Source: Roseateles saccharophilus
GTDB taxonomy: Bacteria > Pseudomonadota > Gammaproteobacteria > Burkholderiales > Burkholderiaceae_C
DNA: 64,000 bases
Assembly: GCF_004342485.1 (NCBI RefSeq)
Contig: NZ_SMBU01000015.1
Coordinates: 51,607 to 115,606 of the forward strand
Direction: 5' to 3'
The notes under the pieces were generated by a model. That model did no database searches, was not told the origin of the DNA, and saw nothing but the letters and a program-made list of their open reading frames with translations. This document shows, piece by piece, positions 47,357 to 56,351 of the stretch. The position numbers and the translations under genes were made by a program. Positions within the stretch are counted from its first letter, which is position 1. Every line of letters starts with the position of its first letter.

Positions 47357-48339
47357 TCCGGGCGGCGGACACGGCGGGCCGCCCCCAGCGCGGCAACGGC
47401 GCCGAGGACGAGGGCCAGCGAGCCGGGCTCGGGGACCAGGTTGTAGCCCAGCGCATCGAGCGCAATGACTTCCGGCGAACTGCGGCTGAGCGCCGGGTGC
47501 GACCCGGGTGTGCCGTAGGCGTCCTGCACCTGGGGGGCGACGCCGGCCGGCAGCGGGTCGCTGGCCCAGTCGCCATAGTCGGCCCCGTCGCTGCAGTTGT
47601 GGAACTGCGCCAGGCGCGTGCTGCCGTCCAGCGAGAAATAGGCGGCCGGCTCGCTGCCGCAGGCGTGGGGCGCGAAGGTGCGATTGCCCGCTGCGTCGTA
47701 GCGGAACAGATCCTCCGCCGCGGGGTCGGAGAAGAAGTTCGTGCCGCCCACGTCGGAACCCAGGCCGAGCACCTCGTCGATCTCATGCTCGACGACATCC
47801 AGCAGGCCGTACTGACCGGTGGTGCCGGGGCTGCCCACGTCGGTCAGATGGGTGTTGACGGTGATGGTGCCGTCGAGGCCATCGGGCGTGCTGAGCGTGG
47901 CACCCATCGCCCTGAGATTGGCGGCTCTGACGTTGACGAAGCCGCCGCCCGTCACGGGATTCGTCGCCCCATGGGGGAGATTCGCCAGGGCCGTCGTGTC
48001 GGTGGCATCGCCGGAGCTGTGCGCGATCAGACGGTTGATGTAGTTCTGGTACCTGGCCTTGAAGACCCAGGAATTGCTCGCGCCCAGGCCGCCGCCCTCC
48101 TGGAACTTGATCGATATGTTGACCGGGTTCGAGAAGGTGTTGTCGTAGAAGCTGGCGGCCGAATTGATCACCGCCTCGATAGCGGCCGCATTGGTGTCAC
48201 CGGTGATGGACGCATCGAAGATCGGCGTGATCACCAGGTTGGCATGCGCCGGCAACGCCCAGCTCAGCGCAGCGGCGAATGCCGTGGCCGACAGGGCCGC
48301 CCTGGTGTTCTTCAACGCGAAAAGTGGCTTGCGGTTCAT
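47353..48339 (-). CDS. PEP-CTERM protein with HExxE putative metalloprotease motif
   Basis: 328 residues. Signal peptide ends ALPAHANL. The domain has LLDVVEHEIDEVLGLGS, resembling the zinc helix of NF038122-type PEP-CTERM metalloproteases but with Glu where classical HExxH has the second His. DPAAEDLFRYDAAGNRTF and FHNCSDGADYGDWASD are conserved-looking blocks in this group. The C-terminus VPEPGSLALVLGAVAALG plus RRVRRPD is a PEP-CTERM sorting signal. Ribosome site GGAGGG precedes ATG 48339. Proteolytic activity is unproven. Confidence 0.78.
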   Translation of the reverse strand: MNRKPLFALKNTRAALSATAFAAALSWALPAHANLVITPIFDASITGDTNAAAIEAVINSAASFYDNTFSNPVNISIKFQEGGGLGASNSWVFKARYQNYINRLIAHSSGDATDTTALANLPHGATNPVTGGGFVNVRAANLRAMGATLSTPDGLDGTITVNTHLTDVGSPGTTGQYGLLDVVEHEIDEVLGLGSDVGGTNFFSDPAAEDLFRYDAAGNRTFAPHACGSEPAAYFSLDGSTRLAQFHNCSDGADYGDWASDPLPAGVAPQVQDAYGTPGSHPALSRSSPEVIALDALGYNLVPEPGSLALVLGAVAALGAARRVRRPD

Positions 48340-48768
48340 GAAATCCCTCCGTGTTCCCGGTTCTGTTGCACGACTTGCGTGGCGCGCCATCCGCGCGCCA
48401 AGCACCATCGCTCAACGCTCGTGACAAGAGGTAAGCAAGAAGCAATCCGGCGACGTCGGCGTCTCGATTTTATTGTTTTAGGACAGCGACTTACATCCAC
48501 TTCCACACTCCCGAGGATCGCTCAGGCAAGCGCGGCCGGCGCAATATGTAAACGAATCCGACTCTCGCCACCACCGCCCGTTCATGCGTGCACGGGTCGG
48601 CGAAGCACCCGGGTCCCAGCTCCGCGGCGAACTCTGAAATAGCAAATCGAGCGCCTTCAAGGCGGCCGGGCACGGCTTCGCGTCTACCTTCGGCGCGGGC
48701 GCCGACGCCGCGGCAGCTCAAGGCCGTGGCGGCCTGCGCGAAGTCGAGCTGATCATCGGGGGTACCGG
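48340..48768. other. 429-bp intergenic region
   Basis: Between the PEP-CTERM gene (reading away) and the end of pqqE. It must hold the PEP-CTERM promoter; an AT-rich stretch lies at 48466-48482. The part near pqqE is GC-rich with no recognised terminator or gene. Confidence 0.5.
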
Positions 48769-49890
48769 TCAGATTGCCCCGGCCAGCCGGCGCGATGCCT
48801 TCGGGTCGCGGAACACCAGCGGGTGCTCGGTGATCCTCGTGCGCGCATCGGCCTCGGCCTGCGCCACGACCGCCAGCACCTTGTCGTGGTGCGGGCTCTT
48901 GCGGCACACCGGATCGGCGGCCTGGGCGTCCTGCGCGATCAGGTAGGCCTGGCAGCGGCAGCCGCCCAGATCCTCCTCCTTGTGCTCGCAGGAGGAACAG
49001 GGCTCCTTCATCCAGCCCGTGCCGCGGAAGCGGTTGAAGCCCTCGGAGTCGAACCAGGCCGTGCGCAGCGAGGTCTCGCGCACATTGGGGAAGCTCAGCC
49101 CGGGCAGCATCTTGGCCGTGTGGCAAGGCAGGGCCGTGCCGTCCGGCGCGACGGTGAGGAACATGCTGCCCCAGCCGTTGACGCATTTCTTCGCCTTGCC
49201 CTCGTGGTAGTCGGGCGCGACGAAGAAGATGCGCATGCGGCCTTCGAGCTTGTCGCGCCATTCGTCGGTCACGGCTTCGGCGCGCTTCAGCTGCTCCTGC
49301 GTCGGCAGCAGCTGCGCACGGTTGACGAAGGCCCAGGAGTAGTACTGCGTGTTCGCGAGCTCGATGTACTCGGCGCCCAGCTCGGCCGCCATCTCGATGA
49401 TGCGACCGATGTGGTCGATGTTGAGGCGGTGCAGCACCACGTTCATCACCATCGGCCAGCCCTGGTCCTTGATGATCTGCGCGACGCGGTTCTTCAGCTC
49501 GAAAGTCCTGGTGTGTGAGAGGAAGTCGTTCATCTCACGCGTCGAATCCTGGAACGACAGCTGCACATGGTCCAGCCCCGCCGCCTTGAGCGCCGCGGCG
49601 CGCTCCGCCGTCAGGCCGACGCCGGAGGTCAGCAGATTGCTGTAGTAGCCGAGCCGGTGCGCCTCGGCGACGATGACCTCCAGGTCGTCGCGCAGCAGGG
49701 GCTCACCGCCCGACAGGCCCAGCTGCACCGCACCCATCTCGCGCCCCTCGCGCAGCACGCGCAGCCAGTCGTCGGTGGAGAGTTCCTCGGGCTGCGTCGC
49801 ATAGTCGACCGGGTTGTAGCAAAAGACGCAGTGCAGCGGGCATCGGTAGGTGAGCTCGGCAAGCAGCCACAGCGGCGGTCCGATGGTCAT
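48769..49890 (-). CDS. pqqE: PQQ biosynthesis radical SAM enzyme PqqE
   Basis: 373 residues. The radical-SAM cluster CxxxCxxC is in TYRCPLHCVFCYNP (Cys17, 21, 24). C-terminal SPASM-type cysteines are present (CHTAKMLPGL, CSSCEHKEEDLGGCRCQAYL). PqqE, with PqqD as peptide chaperone, crosslinks the Glu and Tyr side chains of PqqA. It starts four bases after pqqD ends. Last gene of the pqqABCDE series. Confidence 0.97.
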   Translation of the reverse strand: MTIGPPLWLLAELTYRCPLHCVFCYNPVDYATQPEELSTDDWLRVLREGREMGAVQLGLSGGEPLLRDDLEVIVAEAHRLGYYSNLLTSGVGLTAERAAALKAAGLDHVQLSFQDSTREMNDFLSHTRTFELKNRVAQIIKDQGWPMVMNVVLHRLNIDHIGRIIEMAAELGAEYIELANTQYYSWAFVNRAQLLPTQEQLKRAEAVTDEWRDKLEGRMRIFFVAPDYHEGKAKKCVNGWGSMFLTVAPDGTALPCHTAKMLPGLSFPNVRETSLRTAWFDSEGFNRFRGTGWMKEPCSSCEHKEEDLGGCRCQAYLIAQDAQAADPVCRKSPHHDKVLAVVAQAEADARTRITEHPLVFRDPKASRRLAGAI

Positions 49891-49894
49891 GGCC

Positions 49895-50170
49895 TCAGCT
49901 CCAGGTGAGCCAGCGCTGCCGGCCGGCCATCTCGACGAAAGCGGTCACATCGCCCTGCAGCCCCGTCGCGTTGAAGGCGGCCTCCAGCTCGGAGACGATC
50001 TCGGCGATGCTGCGCTGCCCGTCGCAGCGCTTCATGATCTCGCCCGCGCTGCCATTGAGCTTGACCATGCCCTCGGGGTAGAGCAGCACATGGCAATCCT
50101 GGGCCGGCTCCCACTGCAGCCGCAAGCCCGGCCCGACTCGTGGGCAGCTGTTCATGCTTGCTTCGCTCAT
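49895..50170 (-). CDS. pqqD: PQQ peptide chaperone PqqD
   Basis: 91 residues. The RiPP-recognition domain shows in [22 protein letters not shown] followed by [14 protein letters not shown]. It binds PqqA and presents it to PqqE. The start overlaps the pqqC stop by four bases; a later ATG (MNSCP) would shorten it by five residues. Confidence 0.95.
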   Translation of the reverse strand: MSEASMNSCPRVGPGLRLQWEPAQDCHVLLYPEGMVKLNGSAGEIMKRCDGQRSIAEIVSELEAAFNATGLQGDVTAFVEMAGRQRWLTWS

Positions 50171-50877
50171 GAATTCACCCCGTACTTCAGCACCATCGCG
50201 TCGTTCATCGCCCACAGGATGTCGAGCTTGAACTGCAGGATGTCGAGCGCCCGCTGCTGCAGCGCACGCGTGTCGAAGTGGTCGAGCGTGATCGCCAGGC
50301 CCTGCTCCACGTCGCGGCGCGCCTGGCTGACGCGGTTGCGGAAGTAGGCCAGGCCCTGCGGCTCGATCCAGGCATAGTGCTCGGGCCAGGTGGCCAGGCG
50401 CTGCTTGTGGATCTCGGGGGCGAACAGTTCGGTCAGAGAGGAGCACACCGCCTCCTGCCAGGGCGCACGGCGCGCGAAGTTGACATAGGCGTCCACCGCG
50501 AACTTCACGGCCGGGATCAGGTGGCGCTGGTCCACTATCTCCTCGCGCGTCAGGCCCACCGCCTCGCCCAGCCGCAGCCAGGCCTCGATGCCGCCGGGGT
50601 CTTTCACGCCGCCGATCTCGAAGCCGTCGTGGTCCAGGATGCGCTGGATCCAGCCACGCCGCACCTCGCGGTCGTCGCAGTTGGACATCACCGCCGCATC
50701 CTTGATGGGGATCGCGATCTGGTAGCAGAAGCGGTTCGCCACCCAGCCGCGGATCTGCTGGGGCGTCGCCTTGCCGGTATTGAGCATCACGTTGAAGGGG
50801 TGGTGGATGTGGTACGAGCGGCCGCGCTCGCGCAGCTGGGCTTCGAACTCGACGCGGTTCCAGGCGGGGGTGTTCAT
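50167..50877 (-). CDS. pqqC: Pyrroloquinoline-quinone synthase PqqC
   Basis: 236 residues. [34 protein letters not shown] and [21 protein letters not shown] are the signature of PqqC, which does the final ring closure and eight-electron oxidation without a cofactor. One base separates it from the end of pqqB. Confidence 0.97.
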   Translation of the reverse strand: MNTPAWNRVEFEAQLRERGRSYHIHHPFNVMLNTGKATPQQIRGWVANRFCYQIAIPIKDAAVMSNCDDREVRRGWIQRILDHDGFEIGGVKDPGGIEAWLRLGEAVGLTREEIVDQRHLIPAVKFAVDAYVNFARRAPWQEAVCSSLTELFAPEIHKQRLATWPEHYAWIEPQGLAYFRNRVSQARRDVEQGLAITLDHFDTRALQQRALDILQFKLDILWAMNDAMVLKYGVNS

Positions 50878-50878
50878 T

Positions 50879-51799
50879 TCATACCTCGATGCTCATCCCG
50901 TCCTCGCAGGGCACGATGCGGCGGCGCTCAAGTTCCACGCGCTGCGCCGAGTCCTCGTCGAGGATGGGGTTGGTGTTGTTGATGTGGATGAGGAAGCGGC
51001 GCGTGCGCTCGGGCAGACGGTCCAGCCAGGCCATCATTCCGTGCTCGCCGCTTTGCGGCAGGTGGCCGATGTCGCGCGCTGTCTTCTTCGACAGGCCGAG
51101 GCGGATCATCTCGTCGTCGGTCCAGAAGGTGCCGTCCACCAGCACGGCGTCGGCGCCGCACATCAGGTCGAACAGCGCCGGCGTGATCTCGCCCAGGCCC
51201 GGTGCGTAGAAGGCGCTACGGCCACTGCGGGCGTCGGTGATCAGCATGCCGATGTTGTCGCCGGGGACGGGGTGGTCGCGATGCGGCGAGTAGGGCGCGG
51301 CCTTGCTGGACAGCGGGACGGCGCGCAAGCTCAGGTGCGCGGCGCCGGGCACCTCGAAGGCAGCGCCGTCCAGATCGATGCGCTGGCGGGCCACGCCGCA
51401 GTAGTGGCCGAGCACCTTGAGCACCGGGTTGCCGGTCGCGAGGTCTTCGTTGACCGGATCGGTGCACCACAGCGGCAGCGGCCGCCCGTGCTCGCGCAGC
51501 ATGAAGAGGCCGGTGGCGTGGTCGATTTGGCCGTCCATCAGCACCACGCCGGCGATCGCACTGTCGCGGATCGCCCGGCCCGGCTGCAGGGTCGGGTTCG
51601 AGCGGATCTGCTCGAGGATGTCGGGGGAGGCGTTGAAGAGCACGCCGTCGGCGCCGGCATCGCCCTGCACGAAGATGGACGACTGCGTGCGCGGCTTGGC
51701 GCGCACCGCGCCGCTGCGCAGGCCGGCGCAGTTGCGGCAGTTGCAGTTCCACTGCGGGAAGCCGCCGCCAGCGGAAGAGCCGAGGATGGTGATGCGCAT
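50879..51799 (-). CDS. pqqB: PQQ biosynthesis protein PqqB
   Basis: 306 residues of the metallo-beta-lactamase fold. Starts [21 protein letters not shown]; the CNCRNC cysteine group, [11 protein letters not shown] and [16 protein letters not shown] are PqqB features. It hydroxylates a tyrosine-derived intermediate in PQQ formation. The gap of 58 bases to pqqA is usual. Confidence 0.97.
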   Translation of the reverse strand: MRITILGSSAGGGFPQWNCNCRNCAGLRSGAVRAKPRTQSSIFVQGDAGADGVLFNASPDILEQIRSNPTLQPGRAIRDSAIAGVVLMDGQIDHATGLFMLREHGRPLPLWCTDPVNEDLATGNPVLKVLGHYCGVARQRIDLDGAAFEVPGAAHLSLRAVPLSSKAAPYSPHRDHPVPGDNIGMLITDARSGRSAFYAPGLGEITPALFDLMCGADAVLVDGTFWTDDEMIRLGLSKKTARDIGHLPQSGEHGMMAWLDRLPERTRRFLIHINNTNPILDEDSAQRVELERRRIVPCEDGMSIEV

Positions 51800-51857
51800 G
51801 GTTCGTAGGACGGAGGCCGCCGTGCGCGGTGACGCGCGGCGGCCCCGCGTCGGTCGC

Positions 51858-51932
51858 TCAGCGAGCGGCGACGTACATCGTGATTTCGAAGCCGAAGCGG
51901 AAATCGGCCGCAGCCGGGGTCTGCCATTGCAT
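51858..51932 (-). CDS. pqqA: PQQ precursor peptide PqqA
   Basis: 24 residues: MQWQTPAAAD then FRFGFEITMYVAAR. The Glu and Tyr that become PQQ are Glu16 and Tyr20, in the invariant E-x3-Y spacing. The ribosome site AAGGAG (complement of about 51940-51945) is well placed. It is the first gene of the minus-strand pqq operon; the promoter must be in the 198 bases up to 52130. Confidence 0.97.
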   Translation of the reverse strand: MQWQTPAAADFRFGFEITMYVAAR

Positions 51933-52130
51933 GGGGTGCTCCTTCAGGAAGTGCGCGGCGCCGGTTGGTCGCCACGGAGACGATCCATTCGTCCCGTGCT
52001 GAATCGTCCCGCCGCAGCCGCCCGGCGCACAGGCCCCGCATCATGATTCGCGCCTCATGAAAATCTTGAATCGACCTCCGGCTTCTCCCGGAAGGCATGA
52101 GCGGCGCTGGCGCGCCGATACCATCGCCGG
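51933..52130. promoter_or_regulatory. Divergent region between pqqA and the hydrolase gene
   Basis: 198 bp. It contains the pqqA ribosome site and presumably promoters in both directions. I cannot pick out confident -35/-10 boxes. Confidence 0.4.
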
Positions 52131-53045
52131 GTGACGTCCTCCGCCACTCCCGCCGCGCTCTTTCCCGACACGCCGGCCTTCGCTTCGCATGCCTTGCCGG
52201 TGCCGGGTGGGCATGTGCTGTCGGTGCAGGAGTACGGCCGGCCCGACGGCCTTGCTGCCGTGGTGCTGCATGGCGGGCCGGGCTCGGGCTGCTCGCCATT
52301 GCTGCGGCGGGTTTTCGACCCGGCGCACTGGCGCATCGTCTGCCCCGACCAGCGCGGCGCCGGTGCGAGCCTTCCGCGCGGCGGCACCGCGCACAACCGC
52401 ACCGGCGACCTGCTCGACGACCTCGCCCGCATCCGCGAGCGGCTCGGCATCGAACGCTGGGTGGTGGTGGGCGGCTCCTGGGGTGCGGCGCTTGCGCTGG
52501 CCCATGCCGCGGCCGAACCGCGGGCGGTGGCGGCGCTGCTGCTGCGCGCCAGCTTCCTGGCCCGGCCGCAGGACGTCGCCGCCTTCTTCGGCCCGCTTTC
52601 GCTGGCCCAGCTCGCGGCCGAACTCGACGCGCCCGAGCCCGCCGCCCGCGAGCGCGCAGCGCTCGTCTGGTGGCGCCGCGAGCAGGAACTCGCCGGCACG
52701 CACGCGACCGAGCCGCAGGGCGAGGCGCTCGCGGCCCAGGTGGATCGCCTGCGAGTGCAGGCCCACTACCTGCGCCACGGCTGCTGGCTGCAGTCGCCCA
52801 CGCTGCTCGAACGCTGCGAGGCCGTGCCGGGCGTGCCGGTGCACCTGATCCACGGCCGTGACGACAGGGTCTGCACGCCGGAGGGCGCTGCGCTGCTGCA
52901 GAGCCGGCTGCGCGGCGCGACGCTGCAATGGGTTGACGGCGCCGGCCACGACGCCGCTGATGCGGCGATGGTGGCGGCGACCGTGGGGGCGCTTGCCCAC
53001 TACGCGAGCGACGGCCGCTTCGCCGACGGCGGGGGGCAGCCATGA
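52131..53045 (+). CDS. Proline iminopeptidase-like alpha/beta hydrolase
   Basis: 304 residues starting at GTG 52131. Oxyanion motif VLHGGPGSGCSP, DQRGAGAS, the nucleophile elbow GGSWGAALA, the acid in HGRDDRVC and histidine in GAGHDAAD make a complete catalytic set of the prolyl aminopeptidase (S33) group. It diverges from pqqA and overlaps the histidine kinase by four bases. Hydrolases of this type are often beside pqq genes, but a role in PQQ maturation is inference. Confidence 0.82.
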   Translation: MTSSATPAALFPDTPAFASHALPVPGGHVLSVQEYGRPDGLAAVVLHGGPGSGCSPLLRRVFDPAHWRIVCPDQRGAGASLPRGGTAHNRTGDLLDDLARIRERLGIERWVVVGGSWGAALALAHAAAEPRAVAALLLRASFLARPQDVAAFFGPLSLAQLAAELDAPEPAARERAALVWWRREQELAGTHATEPQGEALAAQVDRLRVQAHYLRHGCWLQSPTLLERCEAVPGVPVHLIHGRDDRVCTPEGAALLQSRLRGATLQWVDGAGHDAADAAMVAATVGALAHYASDGRFADGGGQP

Positions 53046-54403
53046 CGCTGCGCCTGAAGATCAACCTCATCGTCGGCGCAGTCACGCTGCTGTCCCTGCT
53101 CGCGGTGCTGGGCCTGCAGCTGCGCAGCATGCGCGACTCGGTGCGCGAAGAGGTGGAGGCCGCCAACCGCGTCGCCGCCCAGCTGCTCAACCGCACCGTG
53201 TGGCTGTATGCGGCACAGGGCACGCCGGCCCTGCTGTCCTTCCTGCAGGACACCGGCCGCATCCGCTCGAACGACATCACGCTCCTCGACAAGGAGGGCC
53301 GGGTGCTTTACAGCTCGCCGCCGCCCACCTACAAGGCCGGGCGCGACGCGCCGGAGTGGTTCGAGGCGCTGATCGCGCCGGCGCCCACGGCCCAGTCCAT
53401 CGACTTCCCCGACGGCAAGATCGAAGTGCGCGCCAACGCTTCGCGCGCCGCCCTCGATGCCTGGGACTACGCCGTCGTGCTGGTCGGCGGTGCGCTCGCG
53501 CTGCTCGTCGTCGTGAACCTGCTGGTGGCCTGGATGGTCGGGCGAACGGTCAGGCCCTTCGGTCAGATCGTCGGCGCGCTGGAGCAGGTGCAGCGCGGGC
53601 GCTTCGACGTCGCGCTGCCGCCGCTGCCCGGCCACGAGGCCGGCACCATCGGCGCGGCCTTCAACCGCATGGTGGGCGAGCTCTCGCACCATATCGAGAC
53701 CGAGCGCCGTGCGGTGCGCGCCGAGATGCAGCTCTCCGACAGCCGCGATCTGACGCGCTGGATCGACCACCACATCGAGCAGGAGCGCCTGACCATCGCA
53801 CGCGAGCTGCATGACGAGCTGGGCCAGTCGGTCACCGCGATGCGCAGCATGGCGACCTCGATCGCGCAGCGCAGCACGGGCAAGGACATGCAGGCCGAGC
53901 AGGCGGCGCGCCTCATCGCCGACGAGTGTTCGCGCCTGTACGACGCGATGCACGGCATCATCCCGCGCCTGACGCCGCTGGTGCTGGACAACTTCGGCCT
54001 GGCCGACGCGATCACCGACCTGGCCGAGCGCACGCGGCGCAGCCATCCGGCGCTGGTGCTGGAGGCCGAGGTCGCGCTCGGCGATGCGCGGCTGCCGGCC
54101 GACGCGGCGCTGGCCTTGTACCGCGCCGCCCAGGAGGGCATCACCAACGCGCTGCGCCACGGCGAGGCCGCACGCATCACGCTGCGCCTGGCCGGCACGC
54201 CCGGCGCGGTGGCACTGCTGCTGCGCGACGACGGCCGCGGCCTGCCCGAGGGCGAACCGCAACACCGCCATGCCGGCCATTACGGCCTGCGCTGGCTGCG
54301 CGAACGCGTCGCGGCGCTGCACGGCAGCGTGACGCTGGAGAATCTGCCCACCCGGGGCGCACAACTCGCGGTGCGCCTGCCCCTCGAACCGGAAGACACA
54401 TGA
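53042..54403 (+). CDS. NarL-type membrane sensor histidine kinase
   Basis: 453 residues. Membrane span (about 8-26), a periplasmic region of about 115 residues, a second span (about 144-164), a HAMP domain, then the HisKA_3 box ERLTIARELHDELGQSVTAM with the phospho-histidine, and an HATPase_c domain (EGITNALRHG, DDGRGL, HYGLRWLRERVAAL). It is coupled by overlap to the response regulator at 54400. Given the pqq cluster, it may control PQQ-dependent alcohol or aldehyde oxidation; that is inference. Confidence 0.93.
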   Translation: MTLRLKINLIVGAVTLLSLLAVLGLQLRSMRDSVREEVEAANRVAAQLLNRTVWLYAAQGTPALLSFLQDTGRIRSNDITLLDKEGRVLYSSPPPTYKAGRDAPEWFEALIAPAPTAQSIDFPDGKIEVRANASRAALDAWDYAVVLVGGALALLVVVNLLVAWMVGRTVRPFGQIVGALEQVQRGRFDVALPPLPGHEAGTIGAAFNRMVGELSHHIETERRAVRAEMQLSDSRDLTRWIDHHIEQERLTIARELHDELGQSVTAMRSMATSIAQRSTGKDMQAEQAARLIADECSRLYDAMHGIIPRLTPLVLDNFGLADAITDLAERTRRSHPALVLEAEVALGDARLPADAALALYRAAQEGITNALRHGEAARITLRLAGTPGAVALLLRDDGRGLPEGEPQHRHAGHYGLRWLRERVAALHGSVTLENLPTRGAQLAVRLPLEPEDT

Positions 54404-55029
54404 TTCGCGTGATGCTCGTCGACGACCACGCGCTGGTGCGCATGGGTTTTCGCATGCTGCTGGCCGACGCCCAGGTCGAGGTGGTGGCCGAAGTCGACAC
54501 CGGCGAGCAGGCCTGTGCCGACTATGCGCGCGTGCAGCCCGACGTCGTCGTGATGGACCTTTCCATGCCCGGCATGGGCGGGCTGGAGGCGGTGCGGCGC
54601 ATCGTCGCCCAGGACGCCAAGGCGCGCATCCTCGCGCTCTCGGCACATGAGGACACCGCCCACCCGCAGCGCGTGCTGCGCGCGGGCGCGCTCGGCTACC
54701 TCACCAAGCGCAGCGCGCCCGAGGCGCTGATCACCGCCGTCACCGCGGTGGCCCGCCACGAAACCTATGTCGATGCGCACACCGCGCGCGCGTTGGCGAT
54801 GGCACAGGTGAAGGGCGAGGCCAGCCCCGCGCAGATGCTCTCCGAGCGCGAGTTCTCGGTGTTCCTGCAGCTCGCACGCGGCCAGAGCGTCGCGCAGATC
54901 GCCGACAACCTGAAGCTCTCGCCCAGCACCGTGGGCACCCACCTCTACCACGTCAAGCAGAAGCTGGGCGCGAACAACCAGTCGGAGCTCACCCTGGTCG
55001 CGCTGCAATGGGGGCTGCTGCAGATCTGA
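54400..55029 (+). CDS. LuxR/NarL-family response regulator
   Basis: 209 residues. Receiver domain with VDDHALVRMGFRMLLAD, Asp53 in VVVMDLSMPGMGG and Lys in GYLTKRSAPEAL; then a LuxR-type helix-turn-helix (about 148-195: LSEREFSVFLQLARGQSVAQIA, TVGTHLYHVKQKLG). It is the cognate partner of the kinase whose stop it overlaps. A GC-rich inverted repeat (CCCGGCC/GGCCGGG, 55043-55074) follows and runs into the ECF promoter. Confidence 0.93.
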   Translation: MIRVMLVDDHALVRMGFRMLLADAQVEVVAEVDTGEQACADYARVQPDVVVMDLSMPGMGGLEAVRRIVAQDAKARILALSAHEDTAHPQRVLRAGALGYLTKRSAPEALITAVTAVARHETYVDAHTARALAMAQVKGEASPAQMLSEREFSVFLQLARGQSVAQIADNLKLSPSTVGTHLYHVKQKLGANNQSELTLVALQWGLLQI

Positions 55030-55071
55030 GGGCCGCGTCGCGCCCGGCCAATGCCCGCCTCAGCGGAGGCC

Positions 55072-55100
55072 GGGAATAAAACCCGGCATCCGCCGGTATG
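55072..55100 (+). promoter_or_regulatory. ECF-type promoter motif before the phosphoesterase-cupredoxin-sigma operon
   Basis: GGGAATAAA (55072-55080), 15 bases, then GTATG (55096-55100). Same motif and spacing as at 46944-46972. It lies 35 bases before ATG 55135, a normal leader. Autoregulation by the sigma factor encoded at 56348 is the simplest explanation. Confidence 0.6.
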
Positions 55101-55134
55101 GCTACTGGTCAACACTTCCCGTGAGAGCCCGACC

Positions 55135-56010
55135 ATGCAGCGACGCGACTTCCTCCACCTTGCCGGCCTCGGCGGCGGCGCGATCTTCTCGGCCGGCCTG
55201 GCCGGCTGCGCGAGCGCCGGCCGGCAGCCGAGCAGCGAGTTCTATTTCGTGCAGCTCTCCGACACGCACTGGGGCTTCCAGGGCGCGCCCAACCCGGACG
55301 CCCGAGGCACCCTGCCCAAGGCGGTCGCGGCCGTGAACGCCCTGCCCCAGCCGCCGGACTTCATCGTCTTCACCGGCGACCTGACCCACACCACCGATGA
55401 CCCCGCCGAGCGCCGCCGCCGCATGGTCGAGTTCAAGCAGGTCGTCAGCGAGCTGAAGGTCAAGACCGTGCGCTTCATGCCCGGCGAGCACGACGCGTCC
55501 CTGGACCGCGGCGCCGCCTTCAGGGAGCTGTTCGGCGACACCTACACCCGCTTCGACCACAAGGGGGTGCATTTCATGACGCTGGACAACGTGTCCGATC
55601 GCGGCACCATGCTCGGCGCCGAGCAGCTCGCGTGGATGCAGGCCGAGCTGGCCAAGCTGGACCCGGACGCGCCCCTCGTCGTGCTGGCCCACCGCCCGCT
55701 GTTCCCGCTGGTGCCCAAATGGGACTGGCACACCCGCGACGGCGACCAGGCCCTGGCCCTGCTGATGCCGCACAGGAACGTGACCGTCTTCTACGGCCAC
55801 ATCCACCAGGAGCACCACCAGATGACGGGCCACATCGGCCACCACTCGGCACGCTCGCTGATGTTCCCGCTGCCCGCGCCGGGCACGGCCGACAAGCCCC
55901 TGCCCATCGCCTGGGACCCGGCCGCGCCCTACCGCGGCCTGGGCTGGCGCGAGGTGGAGGCCGGCGGCAAGGAGATCGAGCGCATCGAGCATGGAGTCTC
56001 GGCAGCATGA
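55135..56010 (+). CDS. Tat-exported lipoprotein metallophosphoesterase with GEHD block
   Basis: 291 residues. QRRDFLHLAGLGGG plus the LAGC lipobox gives a twin-arginine lipoprotein signal. Calcineurin-like blocks: LSDTHW (Asp43, His45), FTGDLTH (Asp82), FMPGEHDAS, LAHRPLF and YGHIHQEHH. The usual GNHD asparagine, which binds metal and phosphate, is Glu118 here. The enzyme may have altered metal use or specificity. It is the first gene of a four-gene overlapping operon. Confidence 0.85.
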   Translation: MQRRDFLHLAGLGGGAIFSAGLAGCASAGRQPSSEFYFVQLSDTHWGFQGAPNPDARGTLPKAVAAVNALPQPPDFIVFTGDLTHTTDDPAERRRRMVEFKQVVSELKVKTVRFMPGEHDASLDRGAAFRELFGDTYTRFDHKGVHFMTLDNVSDRGTMLGAEQLAWMQAELAKLDPDAPLVVLAHRPLFPLVPKWDWHTRDGDQALALLMPHRNVTVFYGHIHQEHHQMTGHIGHHSARSLMFPLPAPGTADKPLPIAWDPAAPYRGLGWREVEAGGKEIERIEHGVSAA

Positions 56011-56351
56011 AGCGGCGTCAGTTGCTGGCGCTCGCGGCCGTCGGTGCCGGCATGGGCGCGGTGGCACGGGCCCAGGCCCCGCGCGAGATCGAAGTGACGG
56101 CCCAGCGCTTCAGGTTCACGCCCAACGTGATCCCGCTGAAGGCCGGCGAGCCCGTCGTGCTGCTGATACGCTCGCTGGACTTCGCGCACGGCTTCTTCGT
56201 GCCCGACCTCAACCTGCGCACCGACCTCATGCCCGGCCGCGTCACCCGCCTCGCCCTCACGCCCCAGGCGCCCGGGCAGCTCGCCTTCCTGTGCGACAAC
56301 TTCTGCGGCGACGGGCACGAGGGCATGGACGGCCACTTCGAAGTCTCATGA
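56007..56351 (+). CDS. CuA-type cupredoxin, COX II-like
   Basis: 114 residues. KRRQLLALAAVGAGMGAVARAQ is a probable Tat signal. The copper ligands match a CuA centre: His61 in FAHGFF and Cys96, Cys100, His104 and Met107 in FLCDNFCGDGHEGM, spaced as in cytochrome c oxidase subunit II. It would be a periplasmic electron carrier or copper sensor. It overlaps both neighbours by four bases. Confidence 0.85.
   Translation: MKRRQLLALAAVGAGMGAVARAQAPREIEVTAQRFRFTPNVIPLKAGEPVVLLIRSLDFAHGFFVPDLNLRTDLMPGRVTRLALTPQAPGQLAFLCDNFCGDGHEGMDGHFEVS

Noticed and set aside
48340..48400. A possible sigma-54 promoter (TGGCGCGCCACGC on the minus strand) before the PEP-CTERM gene.
   Set aside because: The distance between GG and GC is two bases too short for the -24/-12 consensus.
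48478..48660. A 60-codon minus-strand frame between the PEP-CTERM gene and pqqE.
   Set aside because: Composition is not protein-like and there is no ribosome site or family resemblance.
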